The notes below the pieces were generated by a model that was not told the DNA's origin, did no database searches, and was given only the letters and a program-made list of their open reading frames with translations. From Allocoprococcus sp004560705 (GTDB lineage Bacteria > Bacillota > Clostridia > Lachnospirales > Lachnospiraceae), in assembly GCF_052065755.1 (NCBI RefSeq), contig NZ_JBQHTK010000017.1, positions 3,763-67,762 of the forward strand: a stretch of 64,000 nucleotides of DNA. Direction: 5' to 3'. Positions 50,540 through 59,600 of this stretch are shown here, piece after piece. A program made the position numbers and the translations under genes. Positions within the stretch are counted from its first letter, which is position 1. Every line of letters starts with the position of its first letter.

Positions 50540-51211
50540 ATGAAAGGCTACAAACGCAGATGTCTGGCTGTGATTATGCTGATCTGTGTACTGGCTTCGG
50601 GAATGACAGGATGCTCCCAAAATGCAGAGGATGCGTCAGCTTATGTGCAGGCTGATCTGGATCTCATTTTTCAGGGAGAGAAGGAAGGCGCAAAACAGTT
50701 CATTGAAGCTTCCGACAAGGAGCTTGAAGAAATGTATGAAAACGGTATCACGGCATTTGTGGAGAACTATTTGACCGGGACAGATGACTCGCAGCAGACA
50801 CTTACGGAATCGTATGCTTATCTTGTAAAAGAGATTTTTCGTGCGATGCGTTATCAGGTTGGCGAGGGAAAGAAAAAAAACGGAAGCATATTTGAGGTCG
50901 AAGTACAGTATGAACCGGTCGATGTATTTACGACATTTATTCCGAAACTGCAGCAGGAGACAGATCGGATCGAACAGGCTGCAAAAAATGGAAAGTATGA
51001 GGGAACCGATGAGGAGATTCAGCAGGCGATGATGAGTGAATATCTGATAAATTCATATGAGCTGCTGAAGGAATCTTATATCGAAATGGATTATCTGGAA
51101 AAGGAGACTTATACATTTACCGTCACGAAAGAAGGGAGAGACTCTCTTTCCATGGATGAAGATGAGATAAATACCTTTATCGTAAGGATTTTAGCACTTG
51201 ATAAACTGTAG
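50540..51211 (+). CDS. Lipoprotein with DUF5105-like domain
   Basis: 223 residues. Basic signal peptide and lipobox MTGC (Cys about residue 25). The mature part (AYVQADLDLIFQGEKEGA; GITAFVENYLTGTD; FEVEVQYEPVDVFTTFIP; YTFTVTKEGRDSLSMDEDE) fits the DUF5105-type helical-plus-strand lipoproteins of Clostridia. Function unknown. Directly abuts the DJ-1 gene, so co-expressed. Confidence 0.8.
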   Translation: MKGYKRRCLAVIMLICVLASGMTGCSQNAEDASAYVQADLDLIFQGEKEGAKQFIEASDKELEEMYENGITAFVENYLTGTDDSQQTLTESYAYLVKEIFRAMRYQVGEGKKKNGSIFEVEVQYEPVDVFTTFIPKLQQETDRIEQAAKNGKYEGTDEEIQQAMMSEYLINSYELLKESYIEMDYLEKETYTFTVTKEGRDSLSMDEDEINTFIVRILALDKL

Positions 51212-51226
51212 AATACATGCTATACT
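51198..51226 (+). promoter_or_regulatory. Promoter of tig
   Basis: -35 TTGATA (51198-51203), 17-bp spacer, -10 TATACT (51221-51226), partly inside the preceding gene's end. Leader to tig is ~63 nt. Confidence 0.8.
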
Positions 51227-51294
51227 ATCAAAATGAGTGTAATGTAGATAAGTCTGTCCGACTTTTCACATATATATATTAGGAGGAAATGGTA

Positions 51295-52581
51295 ATGAGT
51301 TTACAAGTTGAAAGATTAGAACACAATATGGCAAAGCTTACGATTGAAGTTTCCGCAGAAGAACTGGAAGGAGCACTTCAGAAAGCTTATCAGAAGCAGA
51401 AAGGAAAGATCAGCATTCCTGGATTCCGTAAAGGCAAAGTTCCGCGTCAGCTGGTTGAGAAAATGTACGGACCGGAGATCTTCTATGATGATGCAGCCAA
51501 TGCACTGATTCCGGAAGCATATGCAAAAGCATATGATGAAAGCGGACTGGATATTGTTTCTCAGCCGAAGATCGATGTAACACAGATCGAGAAAGGCAAA
51601 GCATTTATCTTCACCGCAGAAGTAGCTGTTAAGCCGGAAGTAACGCTTGGACAGTACAAGGGAATCGAAGTAGACAGCTTCTCAACAGAAGTGTCAGCTG
51701 AAGAAGTAGAAGCGAAGCTGGCAGAAGAACAGAACAAGAATGCAAGAACCATTACAGTAGAAGGACGTCCGGTTCAGGATAAGGATGAAGTAGTTCTTGA
51801 TTTTGAAGGATTTGTTGACGGTGTTGCATTTGAAGGCGGAAAAGGAGAGAACTATCCTCTGACCATCGGTTCCGGTTCTTTCATTCCGGGATTTGAAGAG
51901 CAGCTGATCGGCGTTGAACCGGAACAGGAAGTAGAAGTTAAGGTAACCTTCCCGGAAGATTACCATGCAGAAGATCTGAAGGGCAAAGATGCAGTATTCA
52001 AATGTACCGTTCATGAGATCAAAGCAAAAGAACTTCCGGAACTGGATGATGAATTTGCATCTGAAGTTTCTGAATTTGATACACTGGAAGAATACAAGGC
52101 TGACGTTGAGAAGAAGTTGAGAGAAGAAAAAGAAAGCACAGGCAAGAGAGCTCAGGAAGACCAGGCAGTGAATGCGATTATCGCAAATGCTGAGATGGAC
52201 CTTCCGGAAGCAATGATCGAGACTGAAGCAAGACAGATGCTTGATAATTTCGCTCAGAGACTGCAGCAGCAGGGACTTACCTTTGAACAGTATATGCAGT
52301 TCACAGGAATGACTGTTGATAAGATGACAGAAGAGATGCGTCCGCAGGCTGAGAAGAGAATCAAGACAAGACTGGTTCTCGAAGCAATCGTAAGTGCTGA
52401 GAACATCGAAGTTTCCGATGAGAGACTGGATGAGGAAGTTGCCAAGATGGCAGAAGCTTACGGAATGGAAGTTGATAAGCTGAAAGAATACATGGGCGAC
52501 AGAGAAAAAGAACAGATGAAACTGGATATGGCAGTTCAGGATGCGATTACATTCGTTGTAGAGAATGCCGTAGTAAAATAA
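51295..52581 (+). CDS. tig: Trigger factor (ribosome-associated chaperone, PPIase)
   Basis: About 428 residues; AGGAGG 8 nt before the ATG at 51295 (a nearer ATG at 51289 is too close). Ribosome-binding tail has FRKGKVPRQLVEK (GFRxGKxP motif). PPIase/FKBP core: DKDEVVLDFEGFVDGVAFEGG ... SGSFIPGFEEQLIG. C-terminal helical chaperone arms follow. Starts the tig-clpP-clpX-lon-engB quality-control group. Confidence 0.98.
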   Translation: MSLQVERLEHNMAKLTIEVSAEELEGALQKAYQKQKGKISIPGFRKGKVPRQLVEKMYGPEIFYDDAANALIPEAYAKAYDESGLDIVSQPKIDVTQIEKGKAFIFTAEVAVKPEVTLGQYKGIEVDSFSTEVSAEEVEAKLAEEQNKNARTITVEGRPVQDKDEVVLDFEGFVDGVAFEGGKGENYPLTIGSGSFIPGFEEQLIGVEPEQEVEVKVTFPEDYHAEDLKGKDAVFKCTVHEIKAKELPELDDEFASEVSEFDTLEEYKADVEKKLREEKESTGKRAQEDQAVNAIIANAEMDLPEAMIETEARQMLDNFAQRLQQQGLTFEQYMQFTGMTVDKMTEEMRPQAEKRIKTRLVLEAIVSAENIEVSDERLDEEVAKMAEAYGMEVDKLKEYMGDREKEQMKLDMAVQDAITFVVENAVVK

Positions 52582-52648
52582 ATGAGTATTATAATGCTGG
52601 CTGCATCTTGCGACCGGCAGTGGTAATGAAGAATCAGGAGGCGTGTAC

Positions 52649-53230
52649 ATGAGTTTAGTACCTTATGTCATTGAACAGACAAGCCGTGGAGAACGTTCTT
52701 ACGACATTTATTCAAGACTTTTAAAGGAAAGAATTATTTTCCTTGACACAGAAGTAAATGATGCATCCGCAAGCGTGATCGTTGCACAGATGCTTTTCCT
52801 GGAAGCGGAGGATCCGGACAAAGATATTCAGTTCTATATTAACAGCCCGGGCGGCTCTATTTCAGCCGGAATGGCCATCTATGATACAATGAATTATGTG
52901 AAATGTGATGTGTCCACAATGTGCATGGGAATGGCGGCAAGTATGGGAGCATTTCTTCTTGCAGGAGGAACCAAAGGCAAACGTTTTGCTCTTCCGAACG
53001 CCGAGATTATGATTCATCAGCCGTCAGGCGGAGCACAGGGGCAGGCAACTGAGATTGAGATTAATGCAAAGCATATTTTGCAGATTAGAGAAAGAATGAA
53101 CAGGCTGATGGCAGCGAATACAGGCCAGAGCTATGAGACGATTGCAGCAGATACAGAGAGAGATAACTGGAAGACTGCAGAAGAAGCTGTGGCTTACGGA
53201 CTGATTGATAAGGTTGTGACAAGCCGGTAG
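52649..53230 (+). CDS. clpP: ATP-dependent Clp protease proteolytic subunit
   Basis: About 193 residues; AGGAGG 7 nt before the ATG at 52649. Serine protease chambers used with ClpX. Catalytic Ser in GMAASMGAF (about residue 97), His in MIHQPSGGAQGQ (about 122), Asp near 171 (ERDNWKTAEEA). Preceded by tig and followed by clpX after a hairpin. Confidence 0.98.
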   Translation: MSLVPYVIEQTSRGERSYDIYSRLLKERIIFLDTEVNDASASVIVAQMLFLEAEDPDKDIQFYINSPGGSISAGMAIYDTMNYVKCDVSTMCMGMAASMGAFLLAGGTKGKRFALPNAEIMIHQPSGGAQGQATEIEINAKHILQIRERMNRLMAANTGQSYETIAADTERDNWKTAEEAVAYGLIDKVVTSR

Positions 53231-53234
53231 TGAA

Positions 53235-53270
53235 AGTGGGAATGTTCGCAGAACCGGGCATTCCCATTTC
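53235..53270 (+). terminator. Hairpin between clpP and clpX
   Basis: tgggaatg (53237-53244) / cattccca (53259-53266) then ttt; short tail suggests partial termination. Confidence 0.5.
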
Positions 53271-53346
53271 TAAATTTAAAAACCGGGAGAGTTTGCCCGA
53301 TTAGGGGCAGGATATGAGATTTGTATGAATTGTGTGAGGTGAAAAT

Positions 53347-54597
53347 ATGGCAGGCAGATATGATGATGTCGTAAGATGTTCCTTCTGTAATAAAACACAG
53401 GCTCAGGTGCGCAAAATGATTGCCGGACCGAACGGAGTGTATATTTGTGACAGGTGTGTGGATGTCTGTGCCGAGATCATTGAGGAAGAGCTGGAGTATG
53501 ACGAAGGCGAAAAATACGAAGATATCAATTTATTGAAGCCGGAAGAAATCAAAGAATTTCTTGACGACTATGTGATCGGACAGGAGGAAGCTAAAAAGGT
53601 TCTGTCTGTGTCTGTTTATAATCATTATAAAAGAATTATGGCAGAGAAGGACCTGGGCGTGGAACTGCAGAAGAGTAACATTCTTATGGTAGGTCCGACA
53701 GGATGCGGAAAGACATTTCTTGCACAGTCACTGGCAAAGATCCTGAATGTACCATTTGCCATAGCTGACGCAACGGCTCTTACTGAAGCTGGATACGTCG
53801 GCGAAGACGTAGAAAATATTCTTTTGAAAATTATCCAGGCTGCGGACGGTGATATCGAACGTGCGGAGCATGGAATCATTTATATTGATGAGATTGATAA
53901 GATTACGAGAAAATCGGAGAATCCTTCCATCACAAGGGATGTTTCCGGTGAAGGCGTTCAGCAGGCGCTCCTTAAGATTCTGGAAGGCACGATCGCCAAT
54001 GTTCCGCCGCAGGGCGGAAGAAAGCATCCACATCAGGAACTGATCCAGATCGATACGACCAATATCCTGTTCATCTGTGGTGGTGCGTTTGAAGGAATCG
54101 ATAAGATCATTGAAAAGAGACTGGATAAGAAATCGATTGGTTTCGGTGCGGAAATCGCAGGAAAGCATGAATATAATATCGATCGTCTTCTCGGACAGAT
54201 CCTTCCGCAGGATCTTGTGAAATTCGGTCTGATACCGGAGCTGGTAGGACGTGTTCCGGTTACGGTTGCGCTTGAGTCGCTGGATCGCGAGGCGCTGATC
54301 CGGATACTAACAGAGCCGAAAAATGCGATTGTAAAACAGTATCAGAAACTGCTGGAACTGGATGGTGTGGATCTGGAATTTGACCAGGATGCGCTGGAGG
54401 CAATCGCAGATACTTCACTGAAGCGTAATACCGGAGCGAGAGGACTGCGTGCGATCATGGAGAATGTGATGATGGATACCATGTATCATGCACCATCCGA
54501 TGAAAGTCTGAAATACTGCAGAATTACGAAAGAAGCGGTGCTTGGAAAGAACACACCACTGCTTCAGCAGGAAGAAAGAAAATCAGAAAGTGCATAG
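53347..54597 (+). CDS. clpX: ClpX unfoldase
   Basis: 416 residues. N-terminal zinc-binding domain with CSFCNKTQ and CDRCVDVC, AAA+ core with Walker A GPTGCGKT (about 117), Walker B IIYIDEIDKI, sensor and the IGF loop (SIGFGAEI) that docks ClpP. GAGGTG lies 5 nt before the ATG. Confidence 0.98.
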   Translation: MAGRYDDVVRCSFCNKTQAQVRKMIAGPNGVYICDRCVDVCAEIIEEELEYDEGEKYEDINLLKPEEIKEFLDDYVIGQEEAKKVLSVSVYNHYKRIMAEKDLGVELQKSNILMVGPTGCGKTFLAQSLAKILNVPFAIADATALTEAGYVGEDVENILLKIIQAADGDIERAEHGIIYIDEIDKITRKSENPSITRDVSGEGVQQALLKILEGTIANVPPQGGRKHPHQELIQIDTTNILFICGGAFEGIDKIIEKRLDKKSIGFGAEIAGKHEYNIDRLLGQILPQDLVKFGLIPELVGRVPVTVALESLDREALIRILTEPKNAIVKQYQKLLELDGVDLEFDQDALEAIADTSLKRNTGARGLRAIMENVMMDTMYHAPSDESLKYCRITKEAVLGKNTPLLQQEERKSESA

Positions 54598-54627
54598 CAG
54601 TACGTATGCAAAAAATACGGAACATAT

Positions 54628-54661
54628 GGGTGCTGACGGGGAAACCTGAAGCACCCTTTTT
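54628..54661 (+). terminator. Terminator after clpX
   Basis: gggtgct (54628-54634) / agcaccc (54650-54656) followed by a T run (54657-54661). Confidence 0.8.
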
Positions 54662-54702
54662 ACAAACAGTTTGAATGTATATAAAAGGGAGAGAAGAAAT
54701 AC

Positions 54703-57093
54703 ATGAATAGAATGGCAAGTATGCCCATGGTTGCTCTTCGTGGAATGACGATCATGCCGGAAATGGTGGTACATTTCGATATCAGCAGGAAACGTTCCAT
54801 CGAGGCAGTGCAGGAAGCCATGGCAGGAGACCAGAAGATTTTCCTGATCGCTCAAAGAGATATTGAGGTGGATAATCCGGAGATGAAGGATCTGTATCGC
54901 GTCGGAACGGTTGCGACTGTGAAGCAGATCCTTAAACTGCCGAAGCAGATCATCAGGGTTCTCGTATCCGGAGAAGAGCGGGCGGTTCTGGAACATCTGG
55001 AGGTCAGTGATCCATATATGCGCGGCTACATCAAGATTCTGGATGAAGAGACCCCGCTTCTGACCGGTGAACTGAATAAAGAAGCGATGGTTCGGGGACT
55101 TCGGGAAATGTATGTGGAATATGCGATGCGCAATCCGAAGATCACTAAGGATATGGTGAACCAGATTCAGCAGATCACAGATCTCCGTAAAATGGTAAAT
55201 CAGGTGGCGGCGAATTTGCCGATTGCTTACACGGATCTTCAGGAAATTCTGGAAGAAACCGATTTTATGAAACAGTACGAGCTTCTGGCATTTAAACTGG
55301 TCAACGAGGTTCAGATCATGAATATCCGCGACGAGATACAGAATAAAGTCAAAGAGCGTGTTGACAAGCATCAGAGAGAGTATATACTTCGGGAAGAACT
55401 GAAGCTGATCCGCGAAGAACTGGGCGATGATACGACACTCTCGGATGCGGAGGAATTTGCAAATGCTGTGGAGGCACTGGAGGCGCCGGAAGAGGTAAAA
55501 GAGAAACTTCGCAAGGAAGTAAGGAGATTTAAGAACTCACTGCAAAGTCCAGCGGAAGCCGGTGTTGTCCGTACTTATATTGAAACGATGCTGGAAATGC
55601 CATGGGATAAAAGAGCGGAGGACTTTACGGATTTAACCTATGCGAAGAATCTTCTGGAAGAAGAACATTACGGACTGGAAGAAGTAAAAGAGCGTGTGCT
55701 GGAATTTCTTGCGGTGCGTGCACTTACGAAAAAAGGAGACAGTCCGATTCTCTGCCTGGTCGGCCCTCCGGGAACCGGAAAAACATCGATCGCAAGATCT
55801 CTTGCAAAAGCGCTGAAAAAGCCGTATGTCCGCATTTCGCTGGGTGGTGTGCGCGATGAAGCGGAGATCCGCGGGCACAGGAAGACTTATGTGGGCGCGA
55901 TGCCGGGAAGAATCGCAAACGGAATCAAGGCGGCCGGTGTGAAAAATCCGCTGCTGCTTCTGGATGAAATTGATAAAGTCAGCACAGACTATAAAGGTGA
56001 TACGTTTTCTGCACTGCTGGAAGTGCTGGACAGTGAGCAGAACAATAAGTTCCGGGATCATTACCTTGAAGTTCCGCTGGATCTTTCCGAAGTGACATTC
56101 GTGACGACCGCGAACACACTGCAGACGATTCCAAGGCCGCTTCTGGACCGTATGGAAGTGATCGAGATCAGCAGTTATACAGAGAACGAGAAGCTTCATA
56201 TCGCAGAAGAACATCTGATTCCGAAGCAGTTGGAGAGACACGGACTCACCAAAGACCAGCTTACGATCAGCAAGGGTGTTGTCTGGAAAATGGCAAGAAA
56301 TTATACGAAAGAAGCGGGCGTGCGTCAGTTGGAACGTGAGATCGGAAATATTTGCAGAAAGGCAGCAAAAGAGATATTTGAACACGATAAGAAACGAATC
56401 CAGGTGACGGAGAGGAATCTGGTGAAATACCTAGGCAAGGAGAAATATACCTATCAGATGGCAAATGCAGAGGATGAAGTCGGTATCGTTCGTGGACTTG
56501 CCTGGACCAGTGTGGGCGGTGATACCCTTCAGATCGAAGTCAATGTAATGCCGGGGAAAGGCGAGATCATGCTGACCGGACAGCTCGGCGATGTTATGAA
56601 AGAATCTGCCCGGACCGGAATCAGTTATATTCGTTCCATCAGCGAGGCTCAGAATGTACCGGCGGATTTCTTTGAAAAACATGATATTCACATTCATATA
56701 CCAGAGGGCGCTGTTCCGAAGGACGGACCGTCAGCCGGAATTACCATGGCCACGGCGATGTTCTCCGCCATCACCGGGAAGAAAGTGTGCGCAGATCTTG
56801 CGATGACCGGTGAAATTACACTGCGTGGTCGTGTATTACCGATCGGCGGGCTCAAGGAGAAACTTCTGGCGGCCAAGAACGCAGGAATCCATACGGTTCT
56901 CGTGCCGAAGGAAAATACGAAAGATGTGGAAGAGATTTCCTCAGAGATTACAAAAGGACTGGAAATCATACCGGTGGCCCATATGAGGGAAGTGCTGGAA
57001 CACGCGATTTGTGTGGAAAAGGATGCCTGCGAAGGAGTAGAAGACTGTTATGAGAAGGATGTTTGCGCAGGGTCGGAAATCTGTGCGGAATAG
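54703..57093 (+). CDS. lon: ATP-dependent protease Lon, with cysteine-repeat tail
   Basis: 796 residues, slightly longer than usual. N-domain (MPMVALRGMTIMPEMVVHFD), long coiled coil, AAA+ Walker A GPPGTGKTS (about 353), Walker B LLLLDEIDKV, and the Ser-Lys dyad protease domain (PKDGPSAGITMATA, Ser about 676; Lys in GGLKEKLLAAK). The last ~28 residues beyond the normal end hold five Cys at exact six-residue spacing (AIC, DAC, DCY, DVC, EIC). AGGGAGAG is 9 nt before the ATG. Confidence 0.96.
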   Translation: MNRMASMPMVALRGMTIMPEMVVHFDISRKRSIEAVQEAMAGDQKIFLIAQRDIEVDNPEMKDLYRVGTVATVKQILKLPKQIIRVLVSGEERAVLEHLEVSDPYMRGYIKILDEETPLLTGELNKEAMVRGLREMYVEYAMRNPKITKDMVNQIQQITDLRKMVNQVAANLPIAYTDLQEILEETDFMKQYELLAFKLVNEVQIMNIRDEIQNKVKERVDKHQREYILREELKLIREELGDDTTLSDAEEFANAVEALEAPEEVKEKLRKEVRRFKNSLQSPAEAGVVRTYIETMLEMPWDKRAEDFTDLTYAKNLLEEEHYGLEEVKERVLEFLAVRALTKKGDSPILCLVGPPGTGKTSIARSLAKALKKPYVRISLGGVRDEAEIRGHRKTYVGAMPGRIANGIKAAGVKNPLLLLDEIDKVSTDYKGDTFSALLEVLDSEQNNKFRDHYLEVPLDLSEVTFVTTANTLQTIPRPLLDRMEVIEISSYTENEKLHIAEEHLIPKQLERHGLTKDQLTISKGVVWKMARNYTKEAGVRQLEREIGNICRKAAKEIFEHDKKRIQVTERNLVKYLGKEKYTYQMANAEDEVGIVRGLAWTSVGGDTLQIEVNVMPGKGEIMLTGQLGDVMKESARTGISYIRSISEAQNVPADFFEKHDIHIHIPEGAVPKDGPSAGITMATAMFSAITGKKVCADLAMTGEITLRGRVLPIGGLKEKLLAAKNAGIHTVLVPKENTKDVEEISSEITKGLEIIPVAHMREVLEHAICVEKDACEGVEDCYEKDVCAGSEICAE

Positions 57094-57108
57094 GGAGGTG
57101 AATGGAGA

Positions 57109-57699
57109 GTGGTTATTAAGAATGTAAATCTGGAGACAGTATGCGGAATCACCAGTAAACTGCCGGACAATGAGCTGCCTGAGATCGCATTTGCAGGGAA
57201 GTCAAATGTAGGAAAGTCCTCCCTCATCAATGCACTGATGAACCGGAAAGCGTATGCGCGCATTTCGGCAAAACCGGGAAAGACGCAGACCATTAATTTT
57301 TATAATATCAATGAAGCGGTCTATCTGGTGGATCTGCCGGGATATGGATACGCGAAAGTATCGGAACAGGAAAAAATCCAGTGGGGACAGCTGATCGAAC
57401 GGTATCTGCACGGATCAAAACAGTTGAAAGCGGTCTTTCTGCTGATTGATATCCGGCATGATCCTTCAGCGAATGATAAGATGATGTACGATTGGATCGT
57501 GGCGCAGGGATACAACCCGATCATTATTGCGACAAAGCTGGATAAGATCAAGAGAAGTCAGATCCAGAAGCAGGTGAAAGCAATCAAGGAAGGACTTAAG
57601 CTTCAGCCGGGGACGGTTGTGATTCCGTTTTCTGCGGAGACGAAGCAGGGACGGGAAGAGATATGGGAGCTGGCAGAGGAGGTTTGTTCTTTGTCTTGA
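57109..57699 (+). CDS. engB: Ribosome-biogenesis GTPase EngB (YihA/YsxC)
   Basis: 196 residues starting at GTG (GGGAGGTG upstream; the nearby ATG is out of frame). G1 GKSNVGKSS (about 29-37), switch region PGKTQTINFY, G3 DLPGYGYAK, G4 TKLDK, G5 SAE. Needed for large-subunit assembly. lon-engB is a very common order. Ends just before the palindromic stretch. Confidence 0.97.
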   Translation: MVIKNVNLETVCGITSKLPDNELPEIAFAGKSNVGKSSLINALMNRKAYARISAKPGKTQTINFYNINEAVYLVDLPGYGYAKVSEQEKIQWGQLIERYLHGSKQLKAVFLLIDIRHDPSANDKMMYDWIVAQGYNPIIIATKLDKIKRSQIQKQVKAIKEGLKLQPGTVVIPFSAETKQGREEIWELAEEVCSLS

Positions 57700-57705
57700 G
57701 GGACG

Positions 57706-57766
57706 GAATCAGGCATACTCTGAATGCGCCGACGCGCCGGAGGCGCATTCAGAGTATGCCTGATTC
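57706..57766. repeat. 25-bp perfect inverted repeat (large palindrome)
   Basis: Left arm 57706-57730 and right arm 57742-57766 are exactly complementary over 25 bp, starting gaatcaggcatactctgaat and ending with the mirrored sequence; 11-nt loop gacgcgccgga. No T run follows on either strand, so it is not a typical terminator. GC-rich loop and arms stand out from flanking DNA. Confidence 0.95.
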
Positions 57767-57815
57767 CTGGTAGGTTCAAGATGGGAGAACTTGGTGGGTG
57801 TGGAAGGGACGCATT

Positions 57816-57839
57816 CAGGCAGCCTAGGAGGGCTGCCTG
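57816..57839. repeat. 9-bp inverted repeat near the large palindrome
   Basis: caggcagcc (57816-57824) / ggctgcctg (57831-57839), 6-nt loop. It shares gcattcag with the adjacent 25-bp palindrome, hinting at a family of related elements. Confidence 0.7.
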
Positions 57840-57865
57840 TCACTGGGAATTGTATGGGGGGAGGG

Positions 57866-58234
57866 TTAATGTTTGGTTTGAGATGATAGTTCTAAGAGAT
57901 CGTGATAGAGGCTGACCAGGGTTGCGGAGAGGAGGAGACCGGCCAGGATGTCTTGATCCACTTTGAACAGACTTTTCCTGCGAATCAGCTGGCATAATCC
58001 CAGAACAGCAAAGCCCCGTCCATTTTCCCATTTCGAAATCGCCGCCCGCGATACAAACAACTGCTCCTGAGTCAGATTCCTCTTCTTCCTAAGCACCTGA
58101 AGCTTCTCCCCATAAAACTCCCAATCCCAGCCGAGCGCAGCAAAGGCGTCCCCCATCGCCCCTATTCGATGTATAGGAAGTTTGAGTGAGCCGTAGGGAG
58201 GGTGTGAAAGGAAGGAGCGGAGGTTAAGCGGCAC
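57866..58234 (-). pseudogene. Decayed XRE-type regulator
   Basis: The open frame contains GEKLQVLRKKRNLTQEQL, then FVSRAAISKWENGRG, a clear XRE helix-turn-helix but shortened by about 3-4 residues between LTQEQL and FVSR compared with the usual LTQEQLAEKLFVSR layout. The following segment (GFAVLGLCQLIRRKSLFKVD) is only weakly like the normal GxPxxDSLxxIxxxxxVSxDELL. The upstream part of the frame is unrelated and runs into the nested palindrome. No ribosome site fits. Probably a relic; intactness cannot be excluded without homologues. Confidence 0.6.
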
Positions 58235-58380
58235 GACCGGAGAATTGGGAACCGAAGATGTCAGAATCCCGGTGCAGGAGGCACATTTGCCGACTACACC
58301 GGGATTCTGTTTACATCTTCGAGTTCACAAGTCGCAGGGAGTAGAGCCTCGGAGCGACTCCTTTCACACCCTCCCTGCGG
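58191..58380. repeat. 190-bp nested inverted-repeat element
   Basis: Outer arms 58191-58212 and 58359-58380 match over 22 bp with one mismatch (ccgtagggagggtgtgaaag...). Inner arms: cgaagatgt (58253-58261) plus cagaatcccggtg (58262-58274) pair with caccgggattctg (58297-58309), a ttt bulge, and acatcttcg (58313-58321); 22-nt loop. Together they form a long, hairpin-in-hairpin structure. The interior is unlike coding sequence. Could be a MITE-type or REP-type element or a structured RNA; no known family assigned. Confidence 0.85.
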
Positions 58381-58393
58381 CGGACTAAAACCC

Positions 58394-59539
58394 CTACATA
58401 ACCTTCCGGAACAATCCTTTCAGATCTTCTACAGAAGCATCCTTCGGATTCCCAGGTGCGCATGCATCTGCATGAGCGGACTTGGCCAGGAAGTCAAGAT
58501 CTTCTTCTTTGATGGCTTCCAGTTTAGCTGGGATTCCAACATCTTCAGAGAGCTGACGTACTGCATCGATCGCAGCTTTTCTGTATTCTGCTTCGGACAT
58601 TTCGTCTACACCTTTTACGCCCATAGCGCGAGCAATTTCACGATATTTCTCGCCGGTGCATTCCTGGTTGTATTCCATAACGATCGGGAGCATCATTGCG
58701 CAGGCAACACCATGCGGAGTGTCATAAACAGCGCCCAGAGTGTGAGCCATAGAATGAGCGATTCCAAGACCAACATTTGAGAATCCCATACCTGCGATGT
58801 ACTGGCCGAGTGCCATTCCTTCGCGGCCTTCTTTGGTGTTGGCAACAGCGCCGCGGAGCGATTTGGAAATGATTTCGATTGCTTTGAGATGGAACATATC
58901 AGTCATTTCCCATGCGCCTTTGGTGGTATAACCTTCGATTGCATGTGTCAGAGCGTCCATACCGGTTGATGCGGTCAGTCCCTTCGGCATAGAAGACATC
59001 ATATCCGGGTCAACGATTGCGATGATTGGCATATCGTGTGGGTCTACGCAAACGAATTTACGCTTTCTCTCAACATCTGTGATAACGTAGTTGATGGTTA
59101 CTTCTGCAGCGGTACCTGCTGTTGTAGGAACTGCGATGATCGGTACACATGGTTTTGTGGTAGGAGCAACGCCTTCCAGACTTCTTACATCTTCAAATTC
59201 CGGGTTAGCGATGATGATGCCGATTGCTTTTGCAGTATCCATAGAAGAACCGCCGCCGATTGCAACGATGTAGTCTGCCTCGGATGCCTTGAAAGCTGCA
59301 ACACCATGCTGAACATTCTCGATGGTCGGGTTTGCCTTGATGTCAGAATAGATCTCATAAGCAAGTCCTTCTTTGTCAAGAATATCTGTTACTTTGGAAG
59401 TAACGTTGAATTTGATCAGGTCCGGATCTGAGCATACGAATGCTTTTTTGAATCCGTGTGCCTTTGCTTCTGTTGCGATTTCAGCGATAGCACCTGCACC
59501 ATGATAAGAAGTTTCATTCAACATAATTCTGTTTGCCAT
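58394..59539 (-). CDS. fucO: Lactaldehyde reductase / propanediol oxidoreductase (iron-dependent alcohol dehydrogenase)
   Basis: 381 residues, very close to enterobacterial FucO throughout (ANRIMLNETSYHGAGA; AIGGGSSMDTAKAIGI; PTTAGTAAEVTINYVITD; FVCVDPHDMP). Reduces lactaldehyde to 1,2-propanediol with NADH in anaerobic fucose/rhamnose use. Iron ligands Asp and three His sit in DALTHAIEGY and GIAHSMAHTLGAVYDTPHG. AGGAG precedes the ATG. No fuc/rha genes adjoin. A Rex-like site and an 11-bp inverted repeat lie upstream, consistent with redox control. Confidence 0.93.
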   Translation of the reverse strand: MANRIMLNETSYHGAGAIAEIATEAKAHGFKKAFVCSDPDLIKFNVTSKVTDILDKEGLAYEIYSDIKANPTIENVQHGVAAFKASEADYIVAIGGGSSMDTAKAIGIIIANPEFEDVRSLEGVAPTTKPCVPIIAVPTTAGTAAEVTINYVITDVERKRKFVCVDPHDMPIIAIVDPDMMSSMPKGLTASTGMDALTHAIEGYTTKGAWEMTDMFHLKAIEIISKSLRGAVANTKEGREGMALGQYIAGMGFSNVGLGIAHSMAHTLGAVYDTPHGVACAMMLPIVMEYNQECTGEKYREIARAMGVKGVDEMSEAEYRKAAIDAVRQLSEDVGIPAKLEAIKEEDLDFLAKSAHADACAPGNPKDASVEDLKGLFRKVM

Positions 59540-59566
59540 TTTTAATTTCTCCTTTACTTTTTATTT

Positions 59567-59584
59567 CTGATATTATTTTAACAA
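59567..59584. promoter_or_regulatory. Candidate Rex operator over the fucO -10 region
   Basis: Minus strand TTGTTAAAATAATATCAG matches the Clostridial Rex consensus TTGTTAAnnnnTTAACAA at 11 of 14 informative positions: the first half is perfect, the second half diverged. It overlaps a likely -10 TAAAAT. Rex, an NADH/NAD+ sensor, typically represses fermentative dehydrogenases. Confidence 0.45.
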
Positions 59585-59600
59585 TATTTGGCTCCGAAAG

